NCBI GenBank assembly: GCA_008508345.1
Contig: QNGE01001681.1
Coordinates: forward strand, 87,786-151,785
Direction of reading: 5' to 3'
Length of the DNA: 64,000 nucleotides
Source of the DNA: Paragonimus westermani
Lineage: Eukaryota; Platyhelminthes; Trematoda; Plagiorchiida; Troglotrematidae
The notes beneath the pieces are model-generated. The model made no database searches, was not told the DNA's origin, and worked only from the letters and a program-made list of their open reading frames with translations. Positions 34,746 to 46,800 of the stretch are shown piece after piece. The position numbers and the translations under genes were made by a program. Within the stretch, counting starts at the first letter, position 1, and each line of letters begins with the position of its first letter.

Positions 34746-36790
34746 CGCCACTCTCTTGTGCTGATTTCTTGCAGAATACCATTTGGGGTTTCGTGAGAGT
34801 AATAGAGGAAAAATGAGACTGTTTTTGTTGACAAATTTGCATATGTAACCATTGTAATGCGCATGTGTACATTGTGCTCAGCACAAACGGGATGATAGAA
34901 TTCCATTAAATAATTTCCTTATCGAGTATAACGAATGACCTTGCCAGCTGAACTGCGTCCTATAGTCTTTGTTGCCGATCAAGCAGTGTTTGAATTACGA
35001 CGAAACACGAGGATAACAAACCCGAAACAAACAATGACATTACAGTAAACAAAACTATTTATCGATATCGTAAATGGCTAAACTTTAACATTTGGCTGAT
35101 ATATTTCATTGGACAACGATTGTTCTGTAGACAACCACTCATCTACCATGATCGCAGAAGCGGTGGGAATCAAAGTTTCCGAGCCGTTATGCACCTGTAT
35201 GGTCCAGTTAAACCAGGAAATAAATGAATTTCATCTCTCTCGCGAGGAAGAACCTTTGTGTGCTCTGTCAACTTAATAGTTTAGCGAATGAACGCTTGAA
35301 TTAACAGTCCATAGCTATATACCTTTCCGACATTTATTCACTGGTTCTGGACTTAATTGGCCAGTGTGTACACTGATGACAAAACTTAGAAAAAAGTGAA
35401 CGAACAGTCCATTCTGTCACTCTCACCAGTACTAAGTGTTTGTCGTTAACATTCAAGTTCTTCGAACGGCAAACGGATTATCTTGACATACTCTACTTGT
35501 TTATGATTAAGTCAGCTAAGTGTTCATGCAAGTACATCATCCCAAATGATTAAAGCGGCAACTCCTGTTTAATCGGAAAACATATCCAGAGATTAGTTAA
35601 TTACCTACCTACGACTGAAATACATAAGAATATTTGACTGACCATGATTCCATCTTCTAAGTACCAACGTTATCTAAGTGAATTAGGTAAGCACCGTTTT
35701 TGTCCAGTAAAAGCATTACCCTTTTCTATCGAGATTACATACATTTCTAGTTCTCAACCGTTTACCGCAGATTTACATACTGTGAATGATGAAAGGAACT
35801 TCGCCAAATTGCATTTAACCAAAAGACTTTTCGAACAAGACTGATGACCAGGGTGGTCGATTGAATCCGAGGGTCAAAATTTTTAGAAGCTAAAGTGTAG
35901 TGACGAATTCAAACGACAAATTGCATCGCTAACAATTCTCAACGTTCCAAGTAATATTTTTTACTGAAAGCAATAAAGTGGAAGCTTCGTTACACCATTC
36001 ATGGTTATTCATATCAACAGACATCTGATTCCATACAGCAGAACAACTTAAATGTGAGATACAAGGTCGAAAATGTTGGAGCCGCCAGGTTAGCTATTTA
36101 TTAACCAAACATAAGGTTTGCGTGTATTCGTACATGTTCAAACCAAACTCAGTTGTTAGCAGTGGTTCGGTCAGCTATGATTTGTTGTGTAAGCCATGCG
36201 GACTATACGTGTAAAAACTAATCTACAACCTGGCGGTGACTTTAATGTCAGCAAGACGAGCCGTATGAGTCACCCATTTTGTAGATAATGAAAAAGTAAT
36301 TCGGTTTGAAGGCTTGAAAACCTAGTGGTGGTACAAGAAAATATGAAGTCTACGCGTCAGTCACGTTGTTCATCGGTTTTACAACCGAGAGAAATAGACA
36401 TGGTCACGCTGCCGCATTTGTGGATACTGCGGTTACGTACCCCTTTACCATTGGTAATGAGCGGTGTCTATGACGTACTTCCCTTTGGGATGAGTAGAAC
36501 ATTTTTCAGGGCAGCTTGCTCACAAGCACCACTTTCAGCTAAGTTACGTTGTTTGTTTCTCCAACAGGATAATCGGATTGTCCATTGGTCTAGAAGCTGA
36601 ACAGTAGGTTTTTATTGCGTGATTCATTCACAAGTCGTGTAAATTCGTAGGCTATGAAGCGTGGTTCTTACGTTTGTATACTTCTTTTGCAATCAGCCTG
36701 AAGGGTCCGAGCGAAGGACTAAGTGTTGCTTCGGATGAGATCTATTAAGTTTGTCTTATGGTTCCATTGTATTTGTAGACCTATTTTCAG
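34746..36790. other. Unannotated stretch
   Basis: No gene is supported. A 91-codon plus-strand frame at 36325-36600 contains VYDVLPFGMSRTFF, faintly like the LPFG box of Gypsy RT, but nothing around it supports that. Confidence 0.35.
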
Positions 36791-36963
36791 TATGGCATAA
36801 GACATCGAACCGTTTCAGTTGAGCCTGAGCTATCGGATGAGTCGGAAGCTGTTTATGCAAATGTACGGGGAACCATCACAGCTGATTTGGGTAAAGAAAA
36901 TTTCTGAAGATCAATTTTCAGGCAATTACTACGTTACCAAACTTGTCCGTTTTGTTCACTGAT
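36791..36963 (+). CDS. Possible two-exon fragment with 31 bp mini-intron (speculative)
   Basis: A 100 bp open block starts after TTTTCAG and ends before GTAAAG. It reads EPELSDESEAVYANVRGTIT, with a YANV motif of the kind found in cytoplasmic tails. A 31 bp intron candidate (36891-36921, GTAAAG...TTTTCAG) follows, then 13 codons to a stop at 36963. Very short introns are known in flatworms. The block is also open in a second frame without splicing, so this is weak evidence. Confidence 0.2.
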
Positions 36964-37199
36964 GAGGCGGATGTTTGGAAGAGAGAGCAGCGAATCATTA
37001 ATGGCATTCCCAGATTCCCAGAGAATTCACAAGAAGTCAACCGTGAGAGTTGCTGTCCTCGGTAATTTCCACCGAGCTTTTACGGTTGAATAGATGTATA
37101 CATCTGTGTTGTCCGACAGACCAAAATTTACTAAGACGGAAAATGTCAAGAATGAAACAACAGTCTTAACGAAGAAACTATCCAAGTTGCTCTGTGACA

Positions 37200-38490
37200 T
37201 AAAGTGATCGTGTGCATCAGACAATTAGGGACGGTCATTCTACGCTCATTGGCTAGTATAACTACCGGAACCAAACAAATCGCAACTGACCCCATTTAGT
37301 TTGAAAGATACGTTTGATTTCGTCGACGTGGCTGATTTACTGAACATCAAGGAGCACGAAATGGTTTCTTTAGATGCAACCTCGCTATTCATAAACCTGT
37401 TGTTAAAAAAAACTTTTAGTTATTTGTGCACTCATATTGAAAACCTAAATCAACGTGGGCATTTCCATAGTGAAACTAAAAGAGCTATTATCATTCTGCA
37501 CAACAAAACGTTCACTCTGAAATGAACGGAAATCCCTATCAACAACGTGATGGCACAGTGATGGACTCGCCGTTAAGTCCACTGCTCGCAGATGTATCCA
37601 TGTTCGAACTTGAGATCAGTCAACTACGTTGTCGATGATTTCTGTCTCCATAGACGCTACGTGGACAACACATTTTGCTCAATAAACGAAAAAGTTGGCA
37701 TAAGCCTTCTGCTAGCTGACTTCAGACATCGGCACCTTAACATCACATTCATTGTCAAATTAGAGATGAGCAACCAGCTATCGTTTCTAGATGTTGGTAG
37801 GCATCGTAGAAATGATGGATCAATTCAGGAGTCAGTTCACATGGAACAACCGTGGACTGACCATTACACGCATCCTCTCAGCTTTGTTCCGCTGGTACAT
37901 AAGCGGAATTTGATTTGGTGCCTACGAAGCAGAGCCCAAAGGATATGCAAACCGGATATCTCATCGGATGAGATGCAGCACGTTCGATTTCTCAGCAGAA
38001 ACATGCAACCAAAAGTGAACCAGGAAAGTGTTCAGACTTTGGATAAAAACCCGTTCTTATCACTATATTGTGCAAGAGTGAAGTGTCTAATGAAATTATC
38101 ACCCGCCGAGTTTGTAATGCAGTTGAGAATACCTACCCTACAACGCGGGTCATCTTATCGTTCAGTAACTGCCAGGTACTGGCGCCAGACCTCAAAGGTA
38201 GCTTGCCTAGGTTTTCTTCGTCCTTTTGTGTTTATTCTCTCACCTGTTGTTGTCAAGATGGTAACGTTGGGAGAAGCACAAGACGGCCACTGGGAAGGAT
38301 TCGCAAACGTCACCGGAAACGGCTTTGTAGCGGTTCGATAAAGCCCATTTACAGTGCAATTGGTTCTCACTTATCTGAGACTAATCGTCAAATTCAGTCG
38401 GACAGAAACATCCGAGTTGTATACAAGGTTCGTCAAGCCAACTCCAGAGCTGCCAGGTTGTACAGTCACTTGAAACTCAAGCAAGCGTGA
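37200..38490 (+). mobile_element. Penelope-like element B, truncated
   Basis: A plus-strand PLE fragment with RT and a GIY-YIG endonuclease region in order. No terminal repeats were found. It lies 2.5 kb from PLE A, in the opposite orientation, and is more diverged from it than the PLE A repeats are from each other. Confidence 0.75.
37301..38490 (+). pseudogene. PLE B reverse transcriptase plus GIY-YIG endonuclease
   Basis: Landmarks are MKDTFDFVDVADLLNI, EMVSLDATSLFINLLLKK, then (after a frameshift near 37.52 kb) DGTVMDSPLSPLLADVS, then RRYVDNTFCS (the YVDD catalytic box with the second Asp changed to Asn), LSFLDVGRHRR and SFVPLVHKRNLIWCLRSRA. A second frameshift near 38.17 kb leads to CVYSLTCCCQDGNVGRSTRR, SAIGSHLSETNRQIQSD and the final RVVYKVRQANSRAARL tail, ending at 38490. 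This is the GIY-YIG-like nuclease used by PLEs for target cleavage. The Asn substitution and the frameshifts make it inactive. Confidence 0.8.
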
Positions 38491-40152
38491 ATCGGTTGAC
38501 ACCGGCGATTGCATGTCTTAAGTTGGTCACTGGTGACAGTATCGCACACTCACCAGCACTCCAACCCACCCCCGTTTTATGTACCTCATGGCTGTGATTC
38601 ATTAATGTTTTATTGAAATTCTTCTCAGAAAGCTACTTTGGTCTTCACCGCGTCCGGATTTACTGAAAACTGGCTTAAAAACTCTGAAACAATCGCTCCA
38701 AGAACATTTCGCATCTGACGATGTGACACACGAATTTGGGGAATGAGACATCCTAAGGAAATATGCAAAGCATATTAGAAAACATATAACCGAACTGAGA
38801 GTCATGTGAGTAACTTGCTTTAATCGTTCAAAGCTACTAGTAGGAAAATCTACATTCACCCGTTCAGATGCGTTTGCCAGGCTGGTCGTCACCATCACTT
38901 GCATGACGCCAGTAGTGACAATGTGGCGAAACTACTATACTACCATGGTGACTTGAGGACGAATAAAAGACAAAAGTTTATTGATAATAAAAACCCATTA
39001 ATGAGACTTTATTCCTGAAACTTTGATTTTCACTCACATAATCCGCCTCACGGTACCTACACAGTCAAGTAACTGGCTGTTGTGAGTCGCTTGCGGGGTA
39101 GCTTCCTTGCCAGCTATTGTGTGTGTCGCCATAGAAGCTGTTAGAAAATGTGAATAAGCTAGAACTAGGGCGAAATTATGTCTTGCTGGTCACATATACG
39201 AACCTTCAATTTGAAGCACCCACGGATAAAGTCAAAGTGACTTTTTCCGCCTTTGATATATAGTAGTCCCCTGATTAAGCCGTAACGAGCTGGAACAGAA
39301 AGATTTGTAAGTCCTACAATATTTCTAGCCTTCCAGAGGAATTTCGCCAAAAGAATAAATCCAAAAAATTACTGTATACAAGCTTACTAAAGGATAATCA
39401 CTGGATGATACTTGTTGGTGTCTTCTATGTGAAGTGTTTGAGAATGTTGCCAGTAAAGTGTATGGGTTATGTGTTACCTGTGATCCCAGAGTGCAGAGCT
39501 GAGGTGCGAGCAGATCTGAATTACTTACTGTATGAGATTATGGATGTATGTGTACGTTTGGAACATTTGGACTTGCGTGCTTTATGCGGATACAGTAAGC
39601 TTTCGTAGCCCGAGGTTCTTGTGATCCATTTAATAAGTCACATCGTATTACTAACAACTCTCCCTCCTTTTTCTCGCTTCATCAAACAATGAGAGCGGCC
39701 CCATGCATTCAAAACGTAACCAGGTATGAAGCAGTCACATACGGTGAAGTCTTCGCATTTCACCTACCTCCCAAACTGCACGCTTCCTTCCACTTTTCTG
39801 TTATTCTTCTAGCTTAATAGGAGTGCATGACATAAATTCAACTTCTGCCCTCAAAATTTGCAGTATTGTGGGAGTATTCCAACTCGTTTACATATGGAGG
39901 TAATGTCTACGAGTTATGGAAGTGCCTACGAAATTCTCGTTAAAACAGGCAGGGTAAACTTAAGAGTCAGAGGTAGCTTTTGGCGGTAGGTCACTAGGTT
40001 GTCTTTCCTTTAGCGACGACGTTTGCTTCTCACTGTGACTGTGTAAATTTCAAAGGAATGTAGACAACACCATACCACCAACTTCTCGGTCACTAGTCGC
40101 TGAAGTGTATGCATGCTTTTGATCGTCATCCGTAAGCGTAATAGAATGCAAT
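38491..40152. other. Unannotated stretch
   Basis: A minus-strand 100-codon frame at 38602-38904 and a plus-strand 67-codon frame at 39405-39608 show no recognisable motif. The PLE B 3' UTR presumably lies at the left edge. Confidence 0.4.
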
Positions 40153-40330
40153 GGCAGTCACATAATGTGAATTTTAGATGAGACTCAACTGTGAAAAGTC
40201 AGGGCTTTGGCTGAAATCGAACGAACGCTAGAAAACATACCTCAGCATGGCAAGCTCTCTACCAGCTGACCTACGAAACCATACCAGGAGCTTGGAAATT
40301 TCACATTTGGACTCCGTTACCCACCCGTCA
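40153..40330 (-). repeat. tRNA-derived SINE family B, copy 2
   Basis: Same layout as 27384-27560: body with gacttttcacagttgagtct, box B and box A (GGTCAGCTGGTAGAGAGC, minus strand), then ggtaacggagtccaaatgtg on the far side. It is moderately diverged from copy 1. Confidence 0.7.
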
Positions 40331-40486
40331 CACTGGCTCATGTAGAATCCACCAAATGATTCAGGGGATCGACTGTCCCGGCAGGATTTCTAAAACAGTT
40401 CACGCTGGAACCCACCAACGCCATTGCTGAGCATAGAAATTGTGTTACTAATAAGTAGTGTAACAGAATTACGATTTCCAATGGGA

Positions 40487-40545
40487 CCCAACGGTGAAGC
40501 CCTGACGTTTCACAGTTGGGTCTTATTTAAAATCATAAATCTGCC
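40487..40545 (+). repeat. Inverted fragment of SINE family B body with hairpin
   Basis: Contains ctgacgtttcacagttgggt, which is the family B body in the opposite orientation to 40153-40330. It starts with an inverted repeat (cccaacggtgaa at 40487-40498 against ttcacagttggg at 40509-40520, one mismatch). Confidence 0.55.
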
Positions 40546-43500
40546 CCACTACGTGTTATTAATGCGTAATATGAACGTCCAGTACTCCCGAAATGTGAAG
40601 GTAAACTCGCATCGCTCGCTCATTATTTTTGTTTACATGTGGACAGTCTTCTTTCCGATTGTTCCAGACAGATTTCGACACCACTTGTGTTAATGCTTGC
40701 TATTCGTTTGTTTGAACGTGCTGTTAAAATACACAATTTTCCCACGTGGCACAAATAGCTAAACTCAACGAAAGTTTGTAAACGAAGCAGAGTGCTCCCT
40801 CAATTTACTGAGGTCGGTCGTTTAAACCTTAATAAGAAATGTGGATCACATGTTTATTGACAGGTGTGTTAATGGCATATTTATTCACCCTCTGAAGAGC
40901 AGTATTATCCATTGTCAACGCAAAGTTGAGGAAGATAGTCAATTCAGTGACTTCATTACTTTTATGGTAGGGTCAGATCAACTGTATGATATTCAAAACT
41001 CCTATGACTTAGCAACATGAGAAATGAAATCACAGAAATGCACTGCGAGGAGGGTAAAGTATAAACGGGATGAAATATTGAAAAAGAAGTTCCCCACTAG
41101 TGGATGAGCTTTCTCGTTAAGTTTTGGACTGTAGCCATCGTTTTGCGCACCTTAGTGACTGTCAAATACAGTAGGTTTCCGTTGTTAACCCGGCCTTCAT
41201 TTGGACACACGAAAACAAGCAAGCAGCGTCGTTCTGTCATACTCTCTTATGTTAGTATCATCGCACCAGGTTATGCTGGTTTGTCCAGTGCAGGTGTATA
41301 CTGACGCCTGTGGCTATTTCATATGTGTGGGCACAAGCATGTCGTGAGCTAGTGGCACGCGGTGCTGTCAACGAACCCCAACAAATGGCCAATACAGATC
41401 TTGTGCCCTTTTGGTCAATCGTTGGTAATAAAATATGGATAATGAACAACGACAGAATGATTTCGTCATTTCGTAAAAACGGTGGTCGCAGGCCGAGTAG
41501 TGACCACAGTAAAAGAAATTAGGATACGATAACTACGGTGCGTACGTACGAAGTTAAATAATGGTAAATCGAATATATGTGCATATGCTGTCCTGACGTG
41601 TGAGTAGCAGTTACTAAGTAGTACCCAACTGAACGAAACATCTATCGCCATATTAGATCGTCGACTAATATTGCACTTAGCATAACAACAAACGATTTAT
41701 AACTGTAAATTCTCAAGGAGTTCGTGTGAATCGATTTACGTTGACGGTGCTTGTGTTGACCGTTGTTCAATAAGGTATCTTTATGCAATCCATTTTTTAC
41801 CCAGTTGTTCACTCCTCATACCTCGCTTGCCCACAAAGTCAGAGAAACAGGTACAGATTCGAGAAGCCTAGGGTAAGTTTCAAAAATGTGCAACGAATAC
41901 ATTACTTCAGTGACTTTTGACAAGGTTTATTTATAAGTACATGATGAGGATTTGTACAGCTTACTTGAATAAACGATCATTTTGACTGCAGCATCCTCAA
42001 TGCTTGCGAACTTGATTACACTTATACAAGTCAGCACCCTGTGAACGTTACTACATAAAGTTATGTAACGGTTTTAAAGGATCCCAATATTATTGCAAAT
42101 TTAATCGTAACACTTTTTTTTAAATATGTTGGTCTTCTGTGGTTGCCTGTGACACATATTTTAATTTTGTCGATTAGTCACCACTTAGTTTGTTGTGCGT
42201 GACTGTCAGCAAAAACCTCACTCTTAATGGCAAAAGAAATGATCACAAATCGGCAGCATAGCAAAAACAGAATAATCACAGTTATAGCTCACCTCTATTT
42301 GACGACAAATCTGCCGTTACCTCCTCTTTCGTTGTCCGTGGAGTGCTTATCTGCTCGGTAGACTTCGGTTCAAACATATAAGTAATATAAGCATAATATT
42401 ATCAGTCGTATCACTAACAATCATATGTACATTTGGCCTAAAGCTATGAAAATTGATAGGAAATGTTAAATCCAAAATCAGTGGCTAAAGGAACACTTTT
42501 ATGATATGGTGCAATCAATTCACACATCAATATAACCTGCAAAAACTGACCTCTAAAGATAAGAAAAATTGTATGGAAATTATACTCGGAAGTTTAACTT
42601 TCACAGTCATCACCGTCAAAACTACGTTTTGTTGAAAAGGATACATAGGTATTCATTGTATGGAAGGAAGGCACGCCATTACGTAACCTAGGCATCAACT
42701 ATTTGAAGCAGACTCAACATTGCACAAAGCAACTTATACTGGTTCTAATTGAATGTATCGAATACGGTAGACCTATAAATTTTCCTTCAGACTTCGCAAT
42801 GCGACTCAGTACCCAGGAAAGAAAAACTGGCACTTGTTGTGTGAACCACATCGGGTCTTTTTTCTGTGTGCATGCCTTTGCAGTGAAAAATATTCGTCAG
42901 TTGTTGTTTTATTTGTGGGTCATTTGTGCCGCTTATTTTGAACCCACCCGAATGGATGAATCAGTATTGGTGCTTAACGCACTAACCAGAGCTGTGCAGA
43001 AACCCAACCTGCTTCAACCTTCTAAGTGACGCCGTTTTTGTAACGTAAAGTGGAGTGTAGATTATTTGGTTATTCGTTTTGTTTGCTGGTAACCTAATGG
43101 CACAGTGGTCAAACGGTTGCTAATTGAAGGCGTACTCAGAATTCTTATTCTGGTCGTCGTATATGTATGCAACAGCTGCAATCAGTCTTGTGTTTCTCAA
43201 TTTAAACAGTAGTTTCAACTGGATGAATTTACACAGTGGAATGAAGCGGTGGCTAAAGTCACTTTGAGCAATATCCTCTCATGCATTTCTGAAACTAATT
43301 GTTGGACCAAATATTTTATCGAATGAATTATCGAAACAAAATCTTGTCTGCTGATGGAGTTTACGGTTTTGAAAAAAATTCACAGGCAATCAGGTCAATC
43401 TTTGTAATTTCCCCACATGCATTTCATTCTAGTCCCAAATCGTTTTGTTTTATCATACGCAAACAGTTTATCGATATCATTAATTCTACTGCTATGTTTC

Positions 43501-44340
43501 TAAATATACAAATTTATCGAAAATATTTTGCGCAAATGTACTTACTTTTTCACCAAGGTTTTGTACCGGTGTTAAGTTCATTATTTTTTTCCGAGTTCTG
43601 AAAGTTGCTTTCACATTCTTCATGAAGTTTGCAAAAGTATTGTCTACACTTGTCTTCACAACCCAAATGTCCCTTGTTTTACAAACGACCTTTGTGAAAT
43701 GTTAAAATCAGATGTGAATGAGTTTGGTTGTCATCGGTGTTATATGTGACAAAATGTGCAATCAATTGATTGCTTTATAATAAATAGAAGTATGTGTTAA
43801 GATGTGTATATGCTGTCTTTCAATTCGCGTGTGTGTTATCATGATGTTCACTGTTCATCTGTGCAAGTTCAGATTCAACTGAATTAACACAGTGACCTTG
43901 ATAGTGCGCGATTGACTACTGATGTACGGTTTACCACTTTCGACTATTGTTTTCAAGAGAGGCAACGCTGATGTTGGATAAACCTACGTTGCGTTCAAAA
44001 ACAGGCATTATGGATGCTGGCAACGTAGTTGGGTTACCTGCTCAATAAGTGGATATGTGTTCTTCATCATTATTGGTGTAGAATAACCCTATTTAATATA
44101 ACTGGTAAACAATCGCTCGTAAAATGTCTGTTTGTCGTTAGCTCATTTGTCGACCGTTCGGTAGGTAAATTTAAGTATTACTTGTTTTACTGTTTGCATG
44201 TAAGGTGGGGTGCAAGTATGTGACTAATGTGAAGTTAACTGTACACAGAATTTTAACAGAAAAAGTCACTTTGTAGAGGTGTCAAAACTTTCGTTCAATG
44301 ATCTCAAACTTCGACTCAACCCTTAACTTTTTATACCGTA
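40546..44340. other. Long stretch without a supported gene
   Basis: Several open frames of 60-108 codons (for instance 42703-43029 plus, and 43299-43601 plus) but no recognisable domain or consistent coding signal. Base composition is AT-rich. Confidence 0.4.
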
Positions 44341-44409
44341 ACCCACTTCGGGAAGCTAACGGTGCCGAACAAGCCAGTCAAAACAAAGGTGAGAACCCAG
44401 TTAGGATGC

Positions 44410-45048
44410 TCTCTTGTTAAGAAAAATGCGCTCGCTTGCAGTCGCTGTCTGAGGCCCAATTAGTAGTTGAACGTAGACGCAACAGCATTATGATACACAA
44501 CGTGCCTGTTGCCAAAATTGCTGACGCTGTCACTCAAGCAGTACACGATCTAGACCACTAATGATTCCTAACATCACTCATTGATGTGTCTGATCTAACA
44601 AACGTCAGCGAAAATCGTCTGCCTTGGTTCACGCACTTAACCTCGTTAAGTCCACCTCGACTTCTACGAATAGCCCTCTCAAGGGATGAAAAAATGGAAT
44701 AGGTGCATGAAGCTTGACCCGCAGCTCACACAAAACTGCCTATTGAGGTGAGGTAATATTCTGATAGATGAGGGCACACCAGATCTAAATGGAGTCAGCT
44801 ATCTTCTACCACAAACCCCAGTGATATCGCTCCTAGCATTGTCCCATATTAGCATCGTACAGATGCCAACTGCAGTCCGGGAGTTCATAAAATCCCAGTT
44901 CATCGTCATTCTATTTGTGAATGGCAGCCTCAACACACTGACGCGACCGTTCTCAATCGATGAACCTCGTCGAGTAGAATCATCTGCTATGCGTGCCAAA
45001 GACATTGAACCTGCCCCCTGTTACTGTCTTACATCAACAAGGCTCCAT
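44410..45048 (+). pseudogene. LINE ORF1-like / upstream coding remnant
   Basis: Several frames must be combined. LVVERRRNSIMIHNVPV resembles the start of the RNA-binding ORF1 domain of CR1/Jockey LINEs (RRxNxIIxNVP). Downstream, LPIEV, ILIDEGTPDL and an open stretch at 44821-45040 (SQFIVILFVNGSLNTLTRPF) continue. Assignment rests on one motif and the neighbouring RT. Confidence 0.4.
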
Positions 45049-45562
45049 ATTCAGAGAGATATCCCAGCCAGCCTCTTCCGAAAAGAAGCACTAGGCTCGA
45101 GTTTCGCTCTCATTAGAGCTCTTCAGTAGTGCATATTCTTGCCACGGCGGGGATTTGAACTCCGGCCACCCTTGCATTAGACAGGTTTGATGAGATCAGT
45201 GATCTCGACCTGTCTTGAAAGTCCTAATCGCACAGTTAGCGATTGAAGTTAACAAGACAGTTACTGTGTATTCTCTTGAGACGATTGGCCAACCTGATCA
45301 CTGCTCACAAGCGAGAGTGGTTGAGCGTTCAGATTTGGTAATTCGGTCGTGCCTAATGTGAGGTCAATGGCGCAGTAGTTAACACGGTTGCCTCATGATT
45401 GGAATGGCCGGAGTTCAAATCCCGGCCGTGTCAATGATATGCACTACTGACGAGCTCTAATGAGAGCGAAACTCGAGTCTAGTGCTTTTTTTCGAAAGAG
45501 GCTGGCTGGAAAGTCTATCTGAATGCGAAGGCTGCAATCAAATGTGAGTGATGGTCAGCTTG
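45049..45562 (+). mobile_element. Foldback (inverted-dimer) tRNA-SINE, copy 2, in LINE
   Basis: The left arm (minus orientation, 45049 to about 45172) carries the tail and box B only. The centre includes gagatcagtgatctcgac and acaagacagttactgtgt. The right arm carries a full tRNA-like head on the plus strand (box A TGGCGCAGTAGTTAA at 45368-45382, box B ggagttcaaatcc at 45410-45422) and the tail with gctctaatgagagcgaaact and gaggctggctggaa. It is the reverse complement of copy 1, including the short left head. No target duplication was seen, and the outer 5' end seems truncated. Confidence 0.85.
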
Positions 45563-46800
45563 GCAGTGCTGTTGCCCTCAGTGGTCTTTAAGTTACTGGT
45601 GAGCTAATTAGATGACTCTTTCTGGGCTAAGGTTGAAGACCTCTAACCGGCCACCAAGCAGCAGCATGGAATTTTTAGAGATGTTCGAGCCCCACGAATA
45701 TGATGACTGCCCGTAGTGATTAGCCAAAAGATGCAGACGGAGAGTTAGCCACAAACGTGGTTTATCCCGAATTTTCCGAAGCATCTGACATGGGTTTAAT
45801 ATTCTACCTTGCTGCTGAAACTGGATAGGTATCGCCCTGACGAGTGCTTTCTCACTTGGCTGGAAAAGTGTGACTTGACAACGTTAAAGTAGATGGGCAG
45901 TTGTCAGAATGGTTTCCAGCCAATAGGGGCGTTCCACAAGAATCAGTCGTCCGACTCGTTATTTATTCTTTTCATTGTTGAGATACCGCGTACAGTCAAG
46001 TCGCCGGTGTTGATCTGCGCCAATGATACAAAGCTCTAGCGAGATTTGGAGTACGCAAGTGATGTGATGAACTAGCAGAACGGTTCAAAATGTATAAACG
46101 AGCCGTCTGTAGAAAATAACCTGCAGTTCAATATCAACAGGTGTGAAGACATGGACTTTCGCCATTAAAATCGTACTGACTATTCCACTGGCGACACAAG
46201 GCTGCTGGTGTGAGAATGGAGGCACGGTCTATGGAAAGCAATGGCAGACAATTTGAGTCAGTCTAGAAATTGTGATGCCGTGGCTAGAAAGTACAAATAA
46301 CCCTGAGCAGGTGGGGAATAATCTGTGCAGCAATCCCTGTGGTGTCTCCCGACGTGTTCGTACCTGTAATCCGTTCACACTTGAAAACGAGCACAAAGGC
46401 TCGTCGTATTTATCTTGTGAAAGATTTTTCACGTAGCGGGTGTGTTCAGACACAGGTCACTTAAATAATTGTGGGGCTTAGGTGAACCTTCTATCCAAAA
46501 AACAGGTAGATTCAGGTCAGTTATCAATGAATTACAGATTTCTAAGGGAATACCTAATTCTTACCTACAAAATACTCCACAGCTCTGGTTATCCACGGTT
46601 ACATCTCCTCCCACCAAATAAGGATGAACGTTTAATAGGTAACCCCCTAAAAGTGAACAGTGGGACAAGCAAGTTACTTTGTAGATAGAACTGTTTCATA
46701 TTTAGGATCTGTTCACAATGGGACTCATTACCTAAATCTGTGATCAAGGCTCAATTGGTTGAGCTTTGTAATCTGCTACTCCTACTCACTTGGGAGACAA
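45563..46800 (+). pseudogene. LINE reverse transcriptase, C-terminal part
   Basis: Recognisable segments, in several frames: VDGQLSEWFPANRGVPQ near 45.9 kb (the GVPQGS box), FIVEIPRTVKSPVLICAND near 46.0 kb (the (F)ADD region, with Asn in place of the first Asp), NNLQFNINRCEDMDF near 46.13 kb, and the C-terminal tail at 46.5-46.79 kb: RFLREYLILTYKILHSSGYP, then LLPPNKDERLIGNPLKVN, and ICSQWDSLPKSVIKA. The tail matches CR1-like LINEs closely. The N-terminal RT and the endonuclease are absent. Confidence 0.8.

Larger units (their letters stand above)
44350..46800 (+). mobile_element. CR1-like LINE remnant
   Basis: A plus-strand non-LTR retrotransposon with an ORF1-like region (44.35-45.05 kb) and the C-terminal half of the reverse transcriptase ORF (45.57-46.8 kb). 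It is interrupted by a foldback SINE at 45049-45562. Frames shift often, so it is old. Confidence 0.75.

Noticed and set aside
36325..36600. LPFGM-like box as reverse transcriptase
   Set aside because: A single five-residue match, with no neighbouring RT motifs on that strand.
45357..45431. tRNA-like head with anticodon-like CAT (and similar heads at 33.5, 51.8 and 52.1 kb)
   Set aside because: Box A and box B are good, but the acceptor stem does not pair properly and each is joined to a repeated tail, so these are SINE promoters and not tRNA genes.
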